Below, in pieces: positions 33,974-42,083 of a stretch of 64,000 nt of DNA. A program made the position numbers and the translations under genes. The number at the start of each line of letters is the position of its first letter. The first letter of the stretch is position 1. The DNA is taken from NCBI GenBank assembly GCA_947625465.1, contig CANQOK010000007.1, forward strand, positions 1 to 64,000, read 5' to 3'. The notes under the pieces are model-generated. The model ran no database searches, was not told where the DNA came from, and saw nothing but the letters and a program-made list of their open reading frames with translations. This stretch comes from an uncultured Lachnospiraceae bacterium (lineage in GTDB: Bacteria; Bacillota; Clostridia; Lachnospirales; Lachnospiraceae).

Positions 33974-35344
33974 TTACTGTACCTTTGGCAGAGTCGCAAA
34001 GGATTTTGCCAGTTCCTCATCTGTCGGAATATAGTCGCTCATCGTACCGTCATTATAATTCTGATAAGCAACCATATCGAAGTAACCGGTTCCGGTCAGA
34101 CCGAATACGATGTTCTTTTCCTCACCGGTCTCTTTGCACTTCATTGCTTCATCAATCGCTACCTTGATCGCATGGCTGCTTTCCGGTGCCGGCAGGATAC
34201 CTTCTACCCGCGCAAACATTTCTGCTGCCTTAAATACTTCCGTCTGCTCTACGCTTCTGGCTTTCAGCAGGCCCTGATCGTACAATTCAGATACAACGGA
34301 GCTCATACCGTGATACCGCAGACCGCCCGCATGATTTGCGGAAGGAATAAAGCCGCTGCCCAGTGTATACATTTTTGCCAGCGGACAAACCTTACCGGTA
34401 TCACAGAAGTCATATGCGTAAACGCCTCTGGTCAGGCTCGGGCAGGAAGCGGGCTCTACCGCAATGATCTCATAGTCTGCCTCGCCGCGCATCATCTGGC
34501 CCACAAACGGAGACATCAGACCGCCCAGATTGGAACCGCCACCTGCGCAGCCGATGATCATATCTGCCTTAATTCCATATTTATCCAAAGCTGCCTTTGT
34601 TTCCAGACCGATCACGGACTGATGCAGCAGTACCTGCGATAAAACGGAGCCCAATACATACCGGTATCCGTCCTGTGTCACCGCTGCCTCTACCGCCTCG
34701 GAAATCGCACAGCCCAGACTTCCCGTAGTACCCGGGAACTCCGCATTGATCTTCCGGCCAACCTCCGTATTCATGGAAGGAGACGGAGTTACCTGCGCGC
34801 CGTAAGTCCGCATTACTTCACGGCGGAACGGCTTCTGCTCATAGGAAACCTTTACCATATATACCTGACAATCCAGATCCAGATAAGCGCACGCCATAGA
34901 TAACGCTGTGCCCCACTGGCCTGCTCCGGTCTCTGTGGTTACGCCCTTCAGGCCCTGTTTCTTTGCGTAATAAGCCTGTGCGATCGCAGAATTCAGCTTG
35001 TGGCTTCCGGACGTATTGTTGCCTTCAAACTTATAGTAAATGTGTGCCGGCGTGCCCAGCTTCTCCTCCAGACAGTACGCGCGCACCAACGGTGACGGAC
35101 GATACATTTTGTAGAATTTTCTGATCTCATCCGGAATATCAAAATACGGAGTCGTATCATTTAACTCCTGTTCTGCCAGTTCCCTGCAGAAAATACCGGA
35201 CAATTCATCCAGCGTAACCGGCTGTAACGTACCCGGATTCAGGATCGGCGCAGGCTTTTTCTTCATGTCAGCGCGCACATTATACCACTGCTTCGGCATC
35301 TCCTGTTCTTCCAGATAGATTTTGTAGGGGATTTCTTTGCTCAT
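33974..35344 (-). CDS. trpB: Tryptophan synthase beta chain, TrpB2 type
   Basis: A 456-residue PLP enzyme of the TrpB2 subgroup, which condenses indole (or indole phosphate-derived indole) with serine to tryptophan. The PLP lysine is in NNTSGSHKLNSA (about residue 112); the glycine-rich phosphate site is IIGCAGGGSNLGG. The long N-terminus (about 90 residues before the catalytic core) and the motif GAGQWGTALSMA mark TrpB2 rather than TrpB1. No trpA is adjacent, so it may salvage indole. Transcription is behind a Trp-specific T-box (35600-35880). GTGAGGA precedes the start. Confidence 0.93.
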   Translation of the reverse strand: MSKEIPYKIYLEEQEMPKQWYNVRADMKKKPAPILNPGTLQPVTLDELSGIFCRELAEQELNDTTPYFDIPDEIRKFYKMYRPSPLVRAYCLEEKLGTPAHIYYKFEGNNTSGSHKLNSAIAQAYYAKKQGLKGVTTETGAGQWGTALSMACAYLDLDCQVYMVKVSYEQKPFRREVMRTYGAQVTPSPSMNTEVGRKINAEFPGTTGSLGCAISEAVEAAVTQDGYRYVLGSVLSQVLLHQSVIGLETKAALDKYGIKADMIIGCAGGGSNLGGLMSPFVGQMMRGEADYEIIAVEPASCPSLTRGVYAYDFCDTGKVCPLAKMYTLGSGFIPSANHAGGLRYHGMSSVVSELYDQGLLKARSVEQTEVFKAAEMFARVEGILPAPESSHAIKVAIDEAMKCKETGEEKNIVFGLTGTGYFDMVAYQNYNDGTMSDYIPTDEELAKSFATLPKVQ

Positions 35345-35432
35345 GTTGTGTTCCTCACTTTCTTAAAATAAATTATTATAAAAATTGCTTTGCAATTTTA
35401 TTCCGACCTTTGATGCTGAATCCTTGTTGGCA

Positions 35433-35605
35433 TTTTTTATTACAAATTGTTCCGCTGCAAGCAGCTTTCACAATTTGCCCTATAATTCGGAATCCATGGG
35501 GCCCCTGCCCCACTCCTTCCTCATTATCGGGCGCATCATAAGGTCATTCATCCACCGGCATGCAAGCATGCCGTGGATTCAGACCTTTGATGCTGTAATA
35601 AAAAA
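35433..35605 (-). ncRNA. Structured RNA-like repeat element, copy B
   Basis: Same core as copy A at 3553-3722, on the opposite strand. Here the outer stem is TTTTTTATTAC/GTAATAAAAAA (35595-35605 with 35433-35443 on the plus strand). The 3' hairpin is GCTGC-TT-GCAGC, where copy A has GTGC-GCA-GCAC, inside the same ATTGT/ACAAT pair. A 14-base direct repeat GACCTTTGATGCTG lies at 35405-35418 and 35582-35595, one inside and one just outside. It sits after the T-box terminator and before trpB, so it is made only when the T-box allows read-through. Function unknown. Confidence 0.55.
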
Positions 35606-35636
35606 AGCCTGTCCTATTATGTTCTAATAGGGCAGG
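35600..35636 (-). terminator. T-box terminator
   Basis: On the minus strand CCTGCCCTATTA and TAATAGGACAGG form a stem (one mismatch) around GAACA, followed by CTTTTTTT. It is the attenuator of the T-box leader and competes with the antiterminator formed by TGGCACCGC. Confidence 0.85.
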
Positions 35637-35880
35637 AGTTATACTAACTTCTGCGGTGCCACCTAAATTCATTCTTCCGAATGCACTCTTTCGTGTACCA
35701 ACATACACTGCCTGCTGTAACGTGCAGCCACGTCTCGCCTACTCCCTCGCCGGTTTCAGCTCGCCCTCACAAGTCCATTCCCTGCCTTTCCTATTACCGC
35801 AATCCCATCCTCTGCGGCTCTCTGTGCATATTCCGGACAGCTACTTACTCTTGTTCAACGGTTTGATTTCTAAAACTGTT
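35637..35880 (-). promoter_or_regulatory. Tryptophan T-box riboswitch of trpB
   Basis: A leader of about 240 bases before the terminator. The start has GAACAAGAGTAAGTAG, typical of the T-box stem I base, and AGAGAG follows. The 3' side of the specifier loop reads GAA-TGG-A directly before CTTGT, which pairs with ACAAG; the specifier TGG (35777-35775) gives tryptophan. The T-box sequence AGGTGGCACCGC (35653-35663) can bind the uncharged tRNA end. It predicts that trpB is expressed when tRNA-Trp is uncharged. It has its own promoter at 35884-35912. Confidence 0.88.
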
Positions 35881-35883
35881 AAA

Positions 35884-35912
35884 AGCATACAATAATCTAT
35901 GACAAATGTCAA
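35884..35912 (-). promoter_or_regulatory. Promoter of the T-box leader
   Basis: On the minus strand TTGACA (35912-35907), a 17-base spacer and TATGCT (35889-35884), about 8 bases before the leader begins. Confidence 0.75.
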
Positions 35913-35928
35913 GCAGATTCATATGATA
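35902..35928 (+). promoter_or_regulatory. Possible sigma-K promoter of the collagen-like gene
   Basis: AC (35902-35903), a 16-base spacer and CATATGATA (35920-35928), matching the late mother-cell form CATAnnnTA. It would suit a spore-surface protein, but the match is short and overlaps the divergent T-box promoter. Confidence 0.3.
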
Positions 35929-35958
35929 AATTGAAGTCTAAATGAATGGAGAATAATT

Positions 35959-37053
35959 ATGGACGAAGTAAATTCGACTTCTTTCAACGATGACAATCAT
36001 AACGATAATTATGGGTATAATAACAATAATAACTATAATTACAACCGTTATTATGGCAATCGTTCTAATATAAATAGCCGGCAGTCAAATGGCTGCTATA
36101 ATGGAAATAATCGTCCCTGCAATCCGAATTGCCCGCCGGGTCCTCCCGGCCCTCCTGGGCCACCCGGACCACCCGGACGCAGAGGACCAGAGGGAGAACC
36201 CGGACCACAGGGGCCTATCGGACCTCAGGGACCGATTGGGGAAACCGGACCTGCCGGACCTACTGGCGCTGCCGGACCGATTGGACCTCAAGGACCTGCT
36301 GGGGAAACCGGGCCCGTCGGACCGCAAGGACCAATTGGACCGGTTGGGCCAATCGGAGCTGCCGGACCGCAAGGACCCGCCGGACCCATTGGGCCTATAG
36401 GGCCGCGTGGATTCACGGGTGAAACGGGACCGGTTGGGCCGCAAGGACCTGCCGGACCCACTGGTGCTACCGGACCGATTGGACCTCAGGGACCTGTTGG
36501 AGAAACCGGGCCTGCCGGACCCACTGGTGCTACCGGACCGATTGGGCCTCAGGGACCTGCCGGAGAAACCGGTCCTGCCGGACCAGCTGGCGCTACCGGG
36601 CCTGCCGGACCGCAGGGACCTGCCGGAAGCGTCTTAAGCTTTGCAGATTTTTATGCCTTGATGCCCCCTGATAATGCAGCTACGATTGCGCCGGGTACCG
36701 ATGTCAGCTTTCCGCAGGACGGTCCCAACAGCGGTACGGATATTACCCGTGCCGGTGTAAGTTCCTTTACACTGGGACCTATCGGCACTTACCAGATCTT
36801 ATTCGAAGTAAGCATCAATCAGGCCGGTCAGTTAGTTCTGACTTTAAACGGTACCGAATTAGATTATGCTGTATTTGGCCGCGCTACAGGCGCTTCCCAG
36901 ATTGTGGGTATGGCGCTTGTCACAACAACCACTGCGAATTCCGTTATTACGGTTCGTAATCCGGCAGACAATCCTGCCGCATTGATTATTACCCCGACTG
37001 CCGGAGGCACTCTTGCAGCTTCCGCACATCTGGTAATTACCCAATTGCAGTAA
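35959..37053 (+). CDS. Collagen-like glycoprotein with BclA-type C-terminal domain
   Basis: A 364-residue protein. Residues 1-58 are rich in Asn and Tyr (polar head). Residues about 59-230 are G-x-y triplets, mostly GPQ, GPI, GPA and GPT, forming a collagen triple helix. The C-terminal 135 residues form a BclA-like jelly-roll trimerisation domain ([13 protein letters not shown], then [13 protein letters not shown]). In Bacillus and clostridia such proteins decorate the exosporium. No signal peptide is seen, which fits mother-cell delivery to the spore surface. The proline and threonine triplets may be glycosylated. The GC-rich repeat array contains no stop. Confidence 0.88.
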   Translation: MDEVNSTSFNDDNHNDNYGYNNNNNYNYNRYYGNRSNINSRQSNGCYNGNNRPCNPNCPPGPPGPPGPPGPPGRRGPEGEPGPQGPIGPQGPIGETGPAGPTGAAGPIGPQGPAGETGPVGPQGPIGPVGPIGAAGPQGPAGPIGPIGPRGFTGETGPVGPQGPAGPTGATGPIGPQGPVGETGPAGPTGATGPIGPQGPAGETGPAGPAGATGPAGPQGPAGSVLSFADFYALMPPDNAATIAPGTDVSFPQDGPNSGTDITRAGVSSFTLGPIGTYQILFEVSINQAGQLVLTLNGTELDYAVFGRATGASQIVGMALVTTTTANSVITVRNPADNPAALIITPTAGGTLAASAHLVITQLQ

Positions 37054-37070
37054 GTCAATCAGACAGTTTT

Positions 37071-37102
37071 AGAGGATGGTATGTTCGATCATACCATCCT
37101 CT
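37071..37102 (+). terminator. Terminator of the collagen-like gene
   Basis: AGAGGATGGTATG and CATACCATCCTCT form a perfect 13-base stem with a 6-base loop, followed by TTCATC, at 18 bases after the stop codon. Confidence 0.75.
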
Positions 37103-37178
37103 TTCATCATAAGCTGTTCCGTTTATAAAATAAATGTTATTGAACTGTATGTTAATCCTTTCCGCCAAATCTATATGA

Positions 37179-39275
37179 TCAATATCCGATATATTCTTTC
37201 AGCCAGCTGCTTGTTACAAAATTCGAGACCGCGCCGTAAGAATCCGGCGCCGTATCTTCAATCTCCTCGTACTCCCCAGGCAGATTTTCCCAAGTGATCA
37301 AAGATGCCGGAATCTCTATGGTATCTGTCGGCTTTCCGCTTTTAATATCCGTGATATGCTCGTATTCCCCGTTCAGTTCCAAAGCGAGAATCCGCACACC
37401 CATTTCGCCGTTTGCTTTAAAATCTGTGCAGGCGCACGCTTTCCAGACGGAATTCGCTTCCTTCATGCATTCCACATCTTCATTGCTGATATCTGCGGAT
37501 ACAATGGGAATATTCTTACCGGACTCCATCACAGCCCGATAGCAGCCCTGCGCATACGCATCATAAGCCACCCAGATCGCGTCTATATCGTCCTCGTCAT
37601 ACTTTTTCAGCGTTTCCTTCATGACCTGATACATCGATTCTGTCACATTGACATAATCGGCAGGGCCGACCGTTTCAACTGTTTGAATCTTATTGAGCTT
37701 CTCATATTTCTGATATCCGATCTCCCGGCGGTCAAAAGACGCCGTATAATCGCCAACCCATACCTTCAGGACCTTTGCCGGAGACGCCTCGGGCGCAAGC
37801 TCCGTACAGATATAATCTAACAGGATCTCAGCCAGATCCGCGTCATCCTGAAAGAACTGAGTTACCCCGTCGATCTTCTGCGGTTTACCGGACGCATCCT
37901 TAAACTGCGTATCAAAGGTTACGATCCGCAGATCGGGATATGCTTTGCAGAGTTTCTGCAGAAATTCATAGGAATAGTCTTCTCCGCCATGGGACAGGAA
38001 CAAGCCGTTATATCCTTTTTTCGCGCAGTCGGTTATGTACTTTTTGAATTTTTCATCATCTCCATCGGAAAAGAAGGTATCACAGCTCATACCCAGTCTT
38101 TCTGCAATTTCAATGCTTTTCGCGGCGCAGGAATCAAAAATCTCACTGTGCGCCATGTTGATGATATACGCGATCTTATTTCCCTTCACGGGAGAATCCG
38201 AATAAACATTTACCTGACTGCCCCGGTAGTACCCGCTGTCGATCAGCACTTCTTTATAATTCTCTACATTTACCGGAACCGGTTCCAGATAATAACAGGG
38301 CACCTCTGCCGCCCCGTTTTGCTGCATTTCCGCGGGCTGCATCGTGGAATCCGCGTTCAGCAGACTCACCGCTTCTTTTGCCAGCTTCCGGGTATCCTTA
38401 AACACCGTCATGGACTGGTAACCCCTCTGGAGGTTCTGAACACTCAAAATATTCGCGTCCTGCCCGGTAATGACGGGAAAATGTTCCCGATTGCATCCGG
38501 CCTCCATCAGCGCCTCCGCTACAGCGCTGGCAATATTATCATTCGGGCAGAGTACCGCGTCCGGATAGGAATCGTCATAATATTGTTTCAGGAGCTTCCG
38601 CATTCTCACCTTGGCTACGGCTTCCAGCCACAGCTCCGTTGTAATATCCGCAAAGGCCTTCTCGCCAGACTTTACTTTTAACGTCCCCGCCTCTATGTAA
38701 GGCTGCAGGATTTCCATCGCTCCGTCGTAAAGCGCCTTGGAGTTCATATCCTTCTCACTGCCGCCAAACAGTTCTATCGTAAAAGTTTTCCCGGCTGTAT
38801 CCAGTTTCAGCGCGTCTCTGATCGACTCCGCCTGAATCTTTCCGACGGTTTCACTGTTAAAGGAAATATAGGCGCTGACTGCCGCCGAATCCATGATCAT
38901 CCGGTCATACGCCAATACCTTGATCCCTTTATCCTGCGCCTTCTTCAGCACTTCCGTTAAAGCAGAGCCGTCTACCGCAGCAATGATCAGCGCGGAACAT
39001 CCGCCTTCAATCATCCGTTCGATCTGCCGCAGCTGCGTGTCGCTGTCGTCGTCTGCAAACTGCAGATCCGCCTGCATCCCTGATGCCTGCAGTTCGGAAA
39101 CAATATAGGCTCCATCCTGATTCCATCTCTGCGTCGTCCTGGACGGCATAGACACGCCGACTCTTTGGACCGCCTTTTCCTGTGACACAGTTTCCTTTTC
39201 TTCTTCCTGCCCGCAGGCGGCCAGCAGGGAAACCGACATCATTATGATTAACAGAATACTGATCAGCCTTTTCAT
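37179..39275 (-). CDS. Double-domain sugar-binding lipoprotein
   Basis: A 698-residue extracellular lipoprotein; the lipobox is LLAACG at residues 17-22. It contains two periplasmic-binding-protein (type 1, sugar) domains in series: the first at about residues 37-335 (VGVSMPSRTTQRWNQDGAYI, ChvE/XylF-like), the second at about 360-645 (KIAYIINMAHSEIF, with DIDAIWVAYDAYAQG near the end). Such sensors bind sugars for uptake or for a two-component or chemotaxis system. No permease or ATPase genes are adjacent. Next upstream is the fructose PTS operon, also minus-strand, but the 76-base gap and its own ribosome site suggest a separate transcript. Confidence 0.82.
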   Translation of the reverse strand: MKRLISILLIIMMSVSLLAACGQEEEKETVSQEKAVQRVGVSMPSRTTQRWNQDGAYIVSELQASGMQADLQFADDDSDTQLRQIERMIEGGCSALIIAAVDGSALTEVLKKAQDKGIKVLAYDRMIMDSAAVSAYISFNSETVGKIQAESIRDALKLDTAGKTFTIELFGGSEKDMNSKALYDGAMEILQPYIEAGTLKVKSGEKAFADITTELWLEAVAKVRMRKLLKQYYDDSYPDAVLCPNDNIASAVAEALMEAGCNREHFPVITGQDANILSVQNLQRGYQSMTVFKDTRKLAKEAVSLLNADSTMQPAEMQQNGAAEVPCYYLEPVPVNVENYKEVLIDSGYYRGSQVNVYSDSPVKGNKIAYIINMAHSEIFDSCAAKSIEIAERLGMSCDTFFSDGDDEKFKKYITDCAKKGYNGLFLSHGGEDYSYEFLQKLCKAYPDLRIVTFDTQFKDASGKPQKIDGVTQFFQDDADLAEILLDYICTELAPEASPAKVLKVWVGDYTASFDRREIGYQKYEKLNKIQTVETVGPADYVNVTESMYQVMKETLKKYDEDDIDAIWVAYDAYAQGCYRAVMESGKNIPIVSADISNEDVECMKEANSVWKACACTDFKANGEMGVRILALELNGEYEHITDIKSGKPTDTIEIPASLITWENLPGEYEEIEDTAPDSYGAVSNFVTSSWLKEYIGY

Positions 39276-39351
39276 TCCGCTTTCCTCTTCTCTCTTTGCT
39301 CCTCTGCGTTTAACTTCTTCCGTTCCTCCTGCCGTTATTATAGCACAATCG

Positions 39352-40095
39352 TCATTTTACTACAACAATATTCTCACAATCTTCATACCCGGCGGCCAGC
39401 CGCTCTGTCAGAAAGACCGTTCCGTAAAACGGAGCAAAGGTAACCGAGCTTACGTTGTCAAACTTCGAACTGTCGCAGAGCACATAGCACTTTCCGCACT
39501 GCTCCATAGCCGCCTGCTTTACCATCGCTTCATTGGCGTCCGGCGTGGTACAGCCGCTTTGCTTCGTCACCCCGTTCGTTCCGAAAAAGCCCTTTGTGAA
39601 GTGATAGCTGCCGATCGTACGGATTGCCTGACTTCCGATGATCGCTTCGGTTGAACTTTTCAGCTCTCCGCCGACCAGCAGAACCTTCAGGCCGCGGTTG
39701 GCAAGATTCTGCGCATGCGCCACCGCATTGGTCACAAACGTAACCTTTGTTTCCGTTATGAAATCCAGCATATTTGCCGTTGTCGTTCCTGCGTCCAGAT
39801 AAATAAAATCCTCCGGTTCGATCAGAGACGCCGCATACTTCGCGATCCGGCGTTTTTCCTCCCGGTTCAAATCCTGCTTCTGCGCCACGGTATATTCATG
39901 CGCCGTCATTTTCTGCCCGACTGCCACCGCTCCGCCAAATACCTTGATCGCCTTGCCTTCCCGGTCAAGCGCCGTTATATCCCTTCGGACCGTAGATTCC
40001 GACATGCCCAGAAGGTCCCGTATCTCGGTTGCCGTAATACTGCCCCGTTCTTCCAGGAGCTTTAAGATCATTTCCTGCCGCTGTTTTGTTAACAT
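39352..40095 (-). CDS. DeoR-family regulator (FruR-like)
   Basis: A 247-residue sugar-phosphate-responsive repressor. The N-terminal HTH is GSITATEIRDLLGMSESTVR. The C-terminal sensor (about 75-247) is a ribose-5-phosphate-isomerase-like fold with YLDAGTTTANMLDF and TNAVAHAQNLANRG. It is the last gene of the fru operon; its ATG follows the ptsI stop directly (TAAATG). In such operons the usual effector is fructose-1-phosphate. Two direct repeats upstream of fruK (45076-45108) are candidate sites. Confidence 0.85.
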   Translation of the reverse strand: MLTKQRQEMILKLLEERGSITATEIRDLLGMSESTVRRDITALDREGKAIKVFGGAVAVGQKMTAHEYTVAQKQDLNREEKRRIAKYAASLIEPEDFIYLDAGTTTANMLDFITETKVTFVTNAVAHAQNLANRGLKVLLVGGELKSSTEAIIGSQAIRTIGSYHFTKGFFGTNGVTKQSGCTTPDANEAMVKQAAMEQCGKCYVLCDSSKFDNVSSVTFAPFYGTVFLTERLAAGYEDCENIVVVK

Positions 40096-41713
40096 TTATT
40101 TTCCTGCCTTGTACGCTCCCACATCAGTTTCCAGCACGATCTTTCGGATCGGAAGAATACTGCCCGGCGATACGGATAATTCATCTACGCCCATAGCTAG
40201 AAACTCCCGCGTCAGCGTCTGATCCGCACCCAGTTCACCGCAGATCCCCGCCCAGATCCCAGCTTTATGCGCGTTCTCCACTACCATGGAGATCATGCGC
40301 AGGATCGCGGGGTGATGCGCGTCGTAAAACGCATCCAGTTTTGTATTCTGCCGGTCGATCGCCAGTGTATACTGCGTCAGATCGTTCGTGCCGATACTGA
40401 AAAAGTCCACTTCCTTCGCAAGCATATCGCTGACCATAACCGCCGCCGGCGTTTCGATCATAATGCCCTGCTCCGGATCGCCGATTGCGATGCCCTGTTC
40501 CGTCAGTTCTTTCCTGACCTCTTCCGCAATTTGCCTGATCTGTCTTACTTCCTGTATGCCGGTAATCATGGGATACATGATTGCAATTTTTCCAAAGGCA
40601 CTGGCCCGAAACAAGGCGCGCAGCTGCGTCTTAAACACCTCCGGCCGGGTCAGGCAGATCCGGATGGCGCGATATCCCAGCGCCGGATTCTCTTCCGGCT
40701 CCATTCCGAAATAATCACACTTCTTATCTGCCCCGATATCCAGGGTACGGATGATCACCCGTTTATTCCCCATGGTTTCCGCCACCTGTTTATAAATGCG
40801 GAACTGCTCTTCCTCGGTAGGATAATGATCGCTTTCCAGATAGATGAACTCACTTCTGAAAAGGCCGATCCCGCCCGCGTCATTCTGAAGCACGGTTGCC
40901 AGGTCCTTAATGTTGCCGATATTAGCATACAACATTACTTTTTGACCGTCAAGCGTGATGTTCTCTTTTCCTTTGAGCGTCTGGAGCAATTCCTTTTTCT
41001 GTTTTTCTGCCTGCTGCTTTTCCCGCATTGCCGCCAGAGTCGCCTCATCCGGATCCACATAGATCACGCCTGCCGAACCATCTACAATGCCCAGCCTGCC
41101 GTCCACTGTCTCATCTAACGGAAGCGGTGTTCCGATCAGAGCCGGGATCGCCATGGTCCTTGCCAGGATCGCCGTATGCGAGTTGAGGGAACCGTGTACC
41201 GTCACAAAAGACAATACCTGATCTTTGTCTAACTGCACCGTTTCCGAGGGCGCCAGGTCGTCCGCAACGATGATCGCGGGCTCTCCCGCATCGGCTGCCG
41301 CGCTGTCCGTTCCATTTAAGATCGTAAGCAGGCGTTCGGAAATATCGTGCACATCCGCAGCCCGTTCTTTCATATAATCATCATCCATAGAAGCAAACAT
41401 CTGCGCGAAATTGTCGCCTGTCGCGGCAACCGCATACGATATGTTCTACAGAGGCGTTGTAATCATCATCGTCCAGCATCATCTGATGTACTTCAAAAAT
41501 GGCCGCATTGGCTTCTCCCACTTCTTTCAAAGCCTTTTCATAAAGCCCCTGCAGCTGCCGGACTGCTTCTTCCTTTGCCGCCCGGTAACGTGCCATCTCC
41601 GCATCGGTATCCGTAACCCGCTGCCGCTTTACCTGCTGTTTCCCTTTCTGGTAAACACGGATCTTTCCGATCGCGATACCGCCGAATACACTTTTTCCTT
41701 TATAGATTTCCAT
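40096..41713 (-). pseudogene. ptsI: Frameshifted PTS Enzyme I
   Basis: Enzyme I passes phosphate from PEP to HPr. Two frames together cover it: 41713-41381 encodes the N-terminal part (GKSVFGGIAIGKIRV ... MMLDDDDYNASVEHI) and then leaves the frame; 41400-40096 encodes the rest, including HGSLNSHTAILARTMAIPALIG (the phosphorylated His) and GLFRSEFIY. Where the usual sequence reads ESIEGII-RSQKVNAEYAVA, only SVEHI and YAVAATGDNFAQ remain. About 9-10 codons are missing, so a small deletion has shifted the frame near 41430. If real, the N-terminal HPr-binding part is detached and this copy is inactive, while HPr and FruA remain intact. Confidence 0.75.
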
Positions 41714-41756
41714 TTTTTATCACGCCTTTCCATATAAAATGCTCCGGCCGTTCCGA

Positions 41757-42014
41757 TCACAGATTTTCCTGCATAAATTTACTGATCGCATCGTAAGCCG
41801 CATCCTCATCTGCGCCTTCAAAAGTCAGGGTTACTTCATCCCCTTTTTTGGCCCCCAGACCCATTACGCCGAAAATAGCTTTGCAGTTCATGGCCTTTTC
41901 CCCTTTTTTGATCTTAATTTCAGATGAAAAATCTTTCACAGCCTTTACCAGCAGGCCTGCCGGACGCGCATGGATTCCTTCCGGATCTGTAATTACATAT
42001 TTAAATTCTCTCAT
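41757..42014 (-). CDS. ptsH: HPr-like phosphocarrier protein without Ser46
   Basis: An 85-residue HPr. The catalytic His is in DPEGIHARPAG, so phosphotransfer from Enzyme I to FruA is possible. The helix that carries the regulatory Ser46 in Bacillota (K-S-I-M-G-V-M) reads KAIFGVM, so Ser46 is Ala and HprK-dependent phosphorylation with CcpA signalling would be lost. It is thus probably dedicated to the fru operon. The start at 42014 follows TTGGAGG. It sits between fruA and ptsI. Confidence 0.88.
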   Translation of the reverse strand: MREFKYVITDPEGIHARPAGLLVKAVKDFSSEIKIKKGEKAMNCKAIFGVMGLGAKKGDEVTLTFEGADEDAAYDAISKFMQENL

Positions 42015-42083
42015 TTCGATTTCCTCCAAATTCCATATGATATTTTATTATAACACAAAATACTGATTTTACCGTTCAAAGTT

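Noticed and set aside
36085..36637. Other-frame open frames and repeats inside the collagen gene
   Set aside because: They arise from the G-x-y codon repetition. They are not independent genes, and the array is not a CRISPR: it has no constant repeat with unique spacers.
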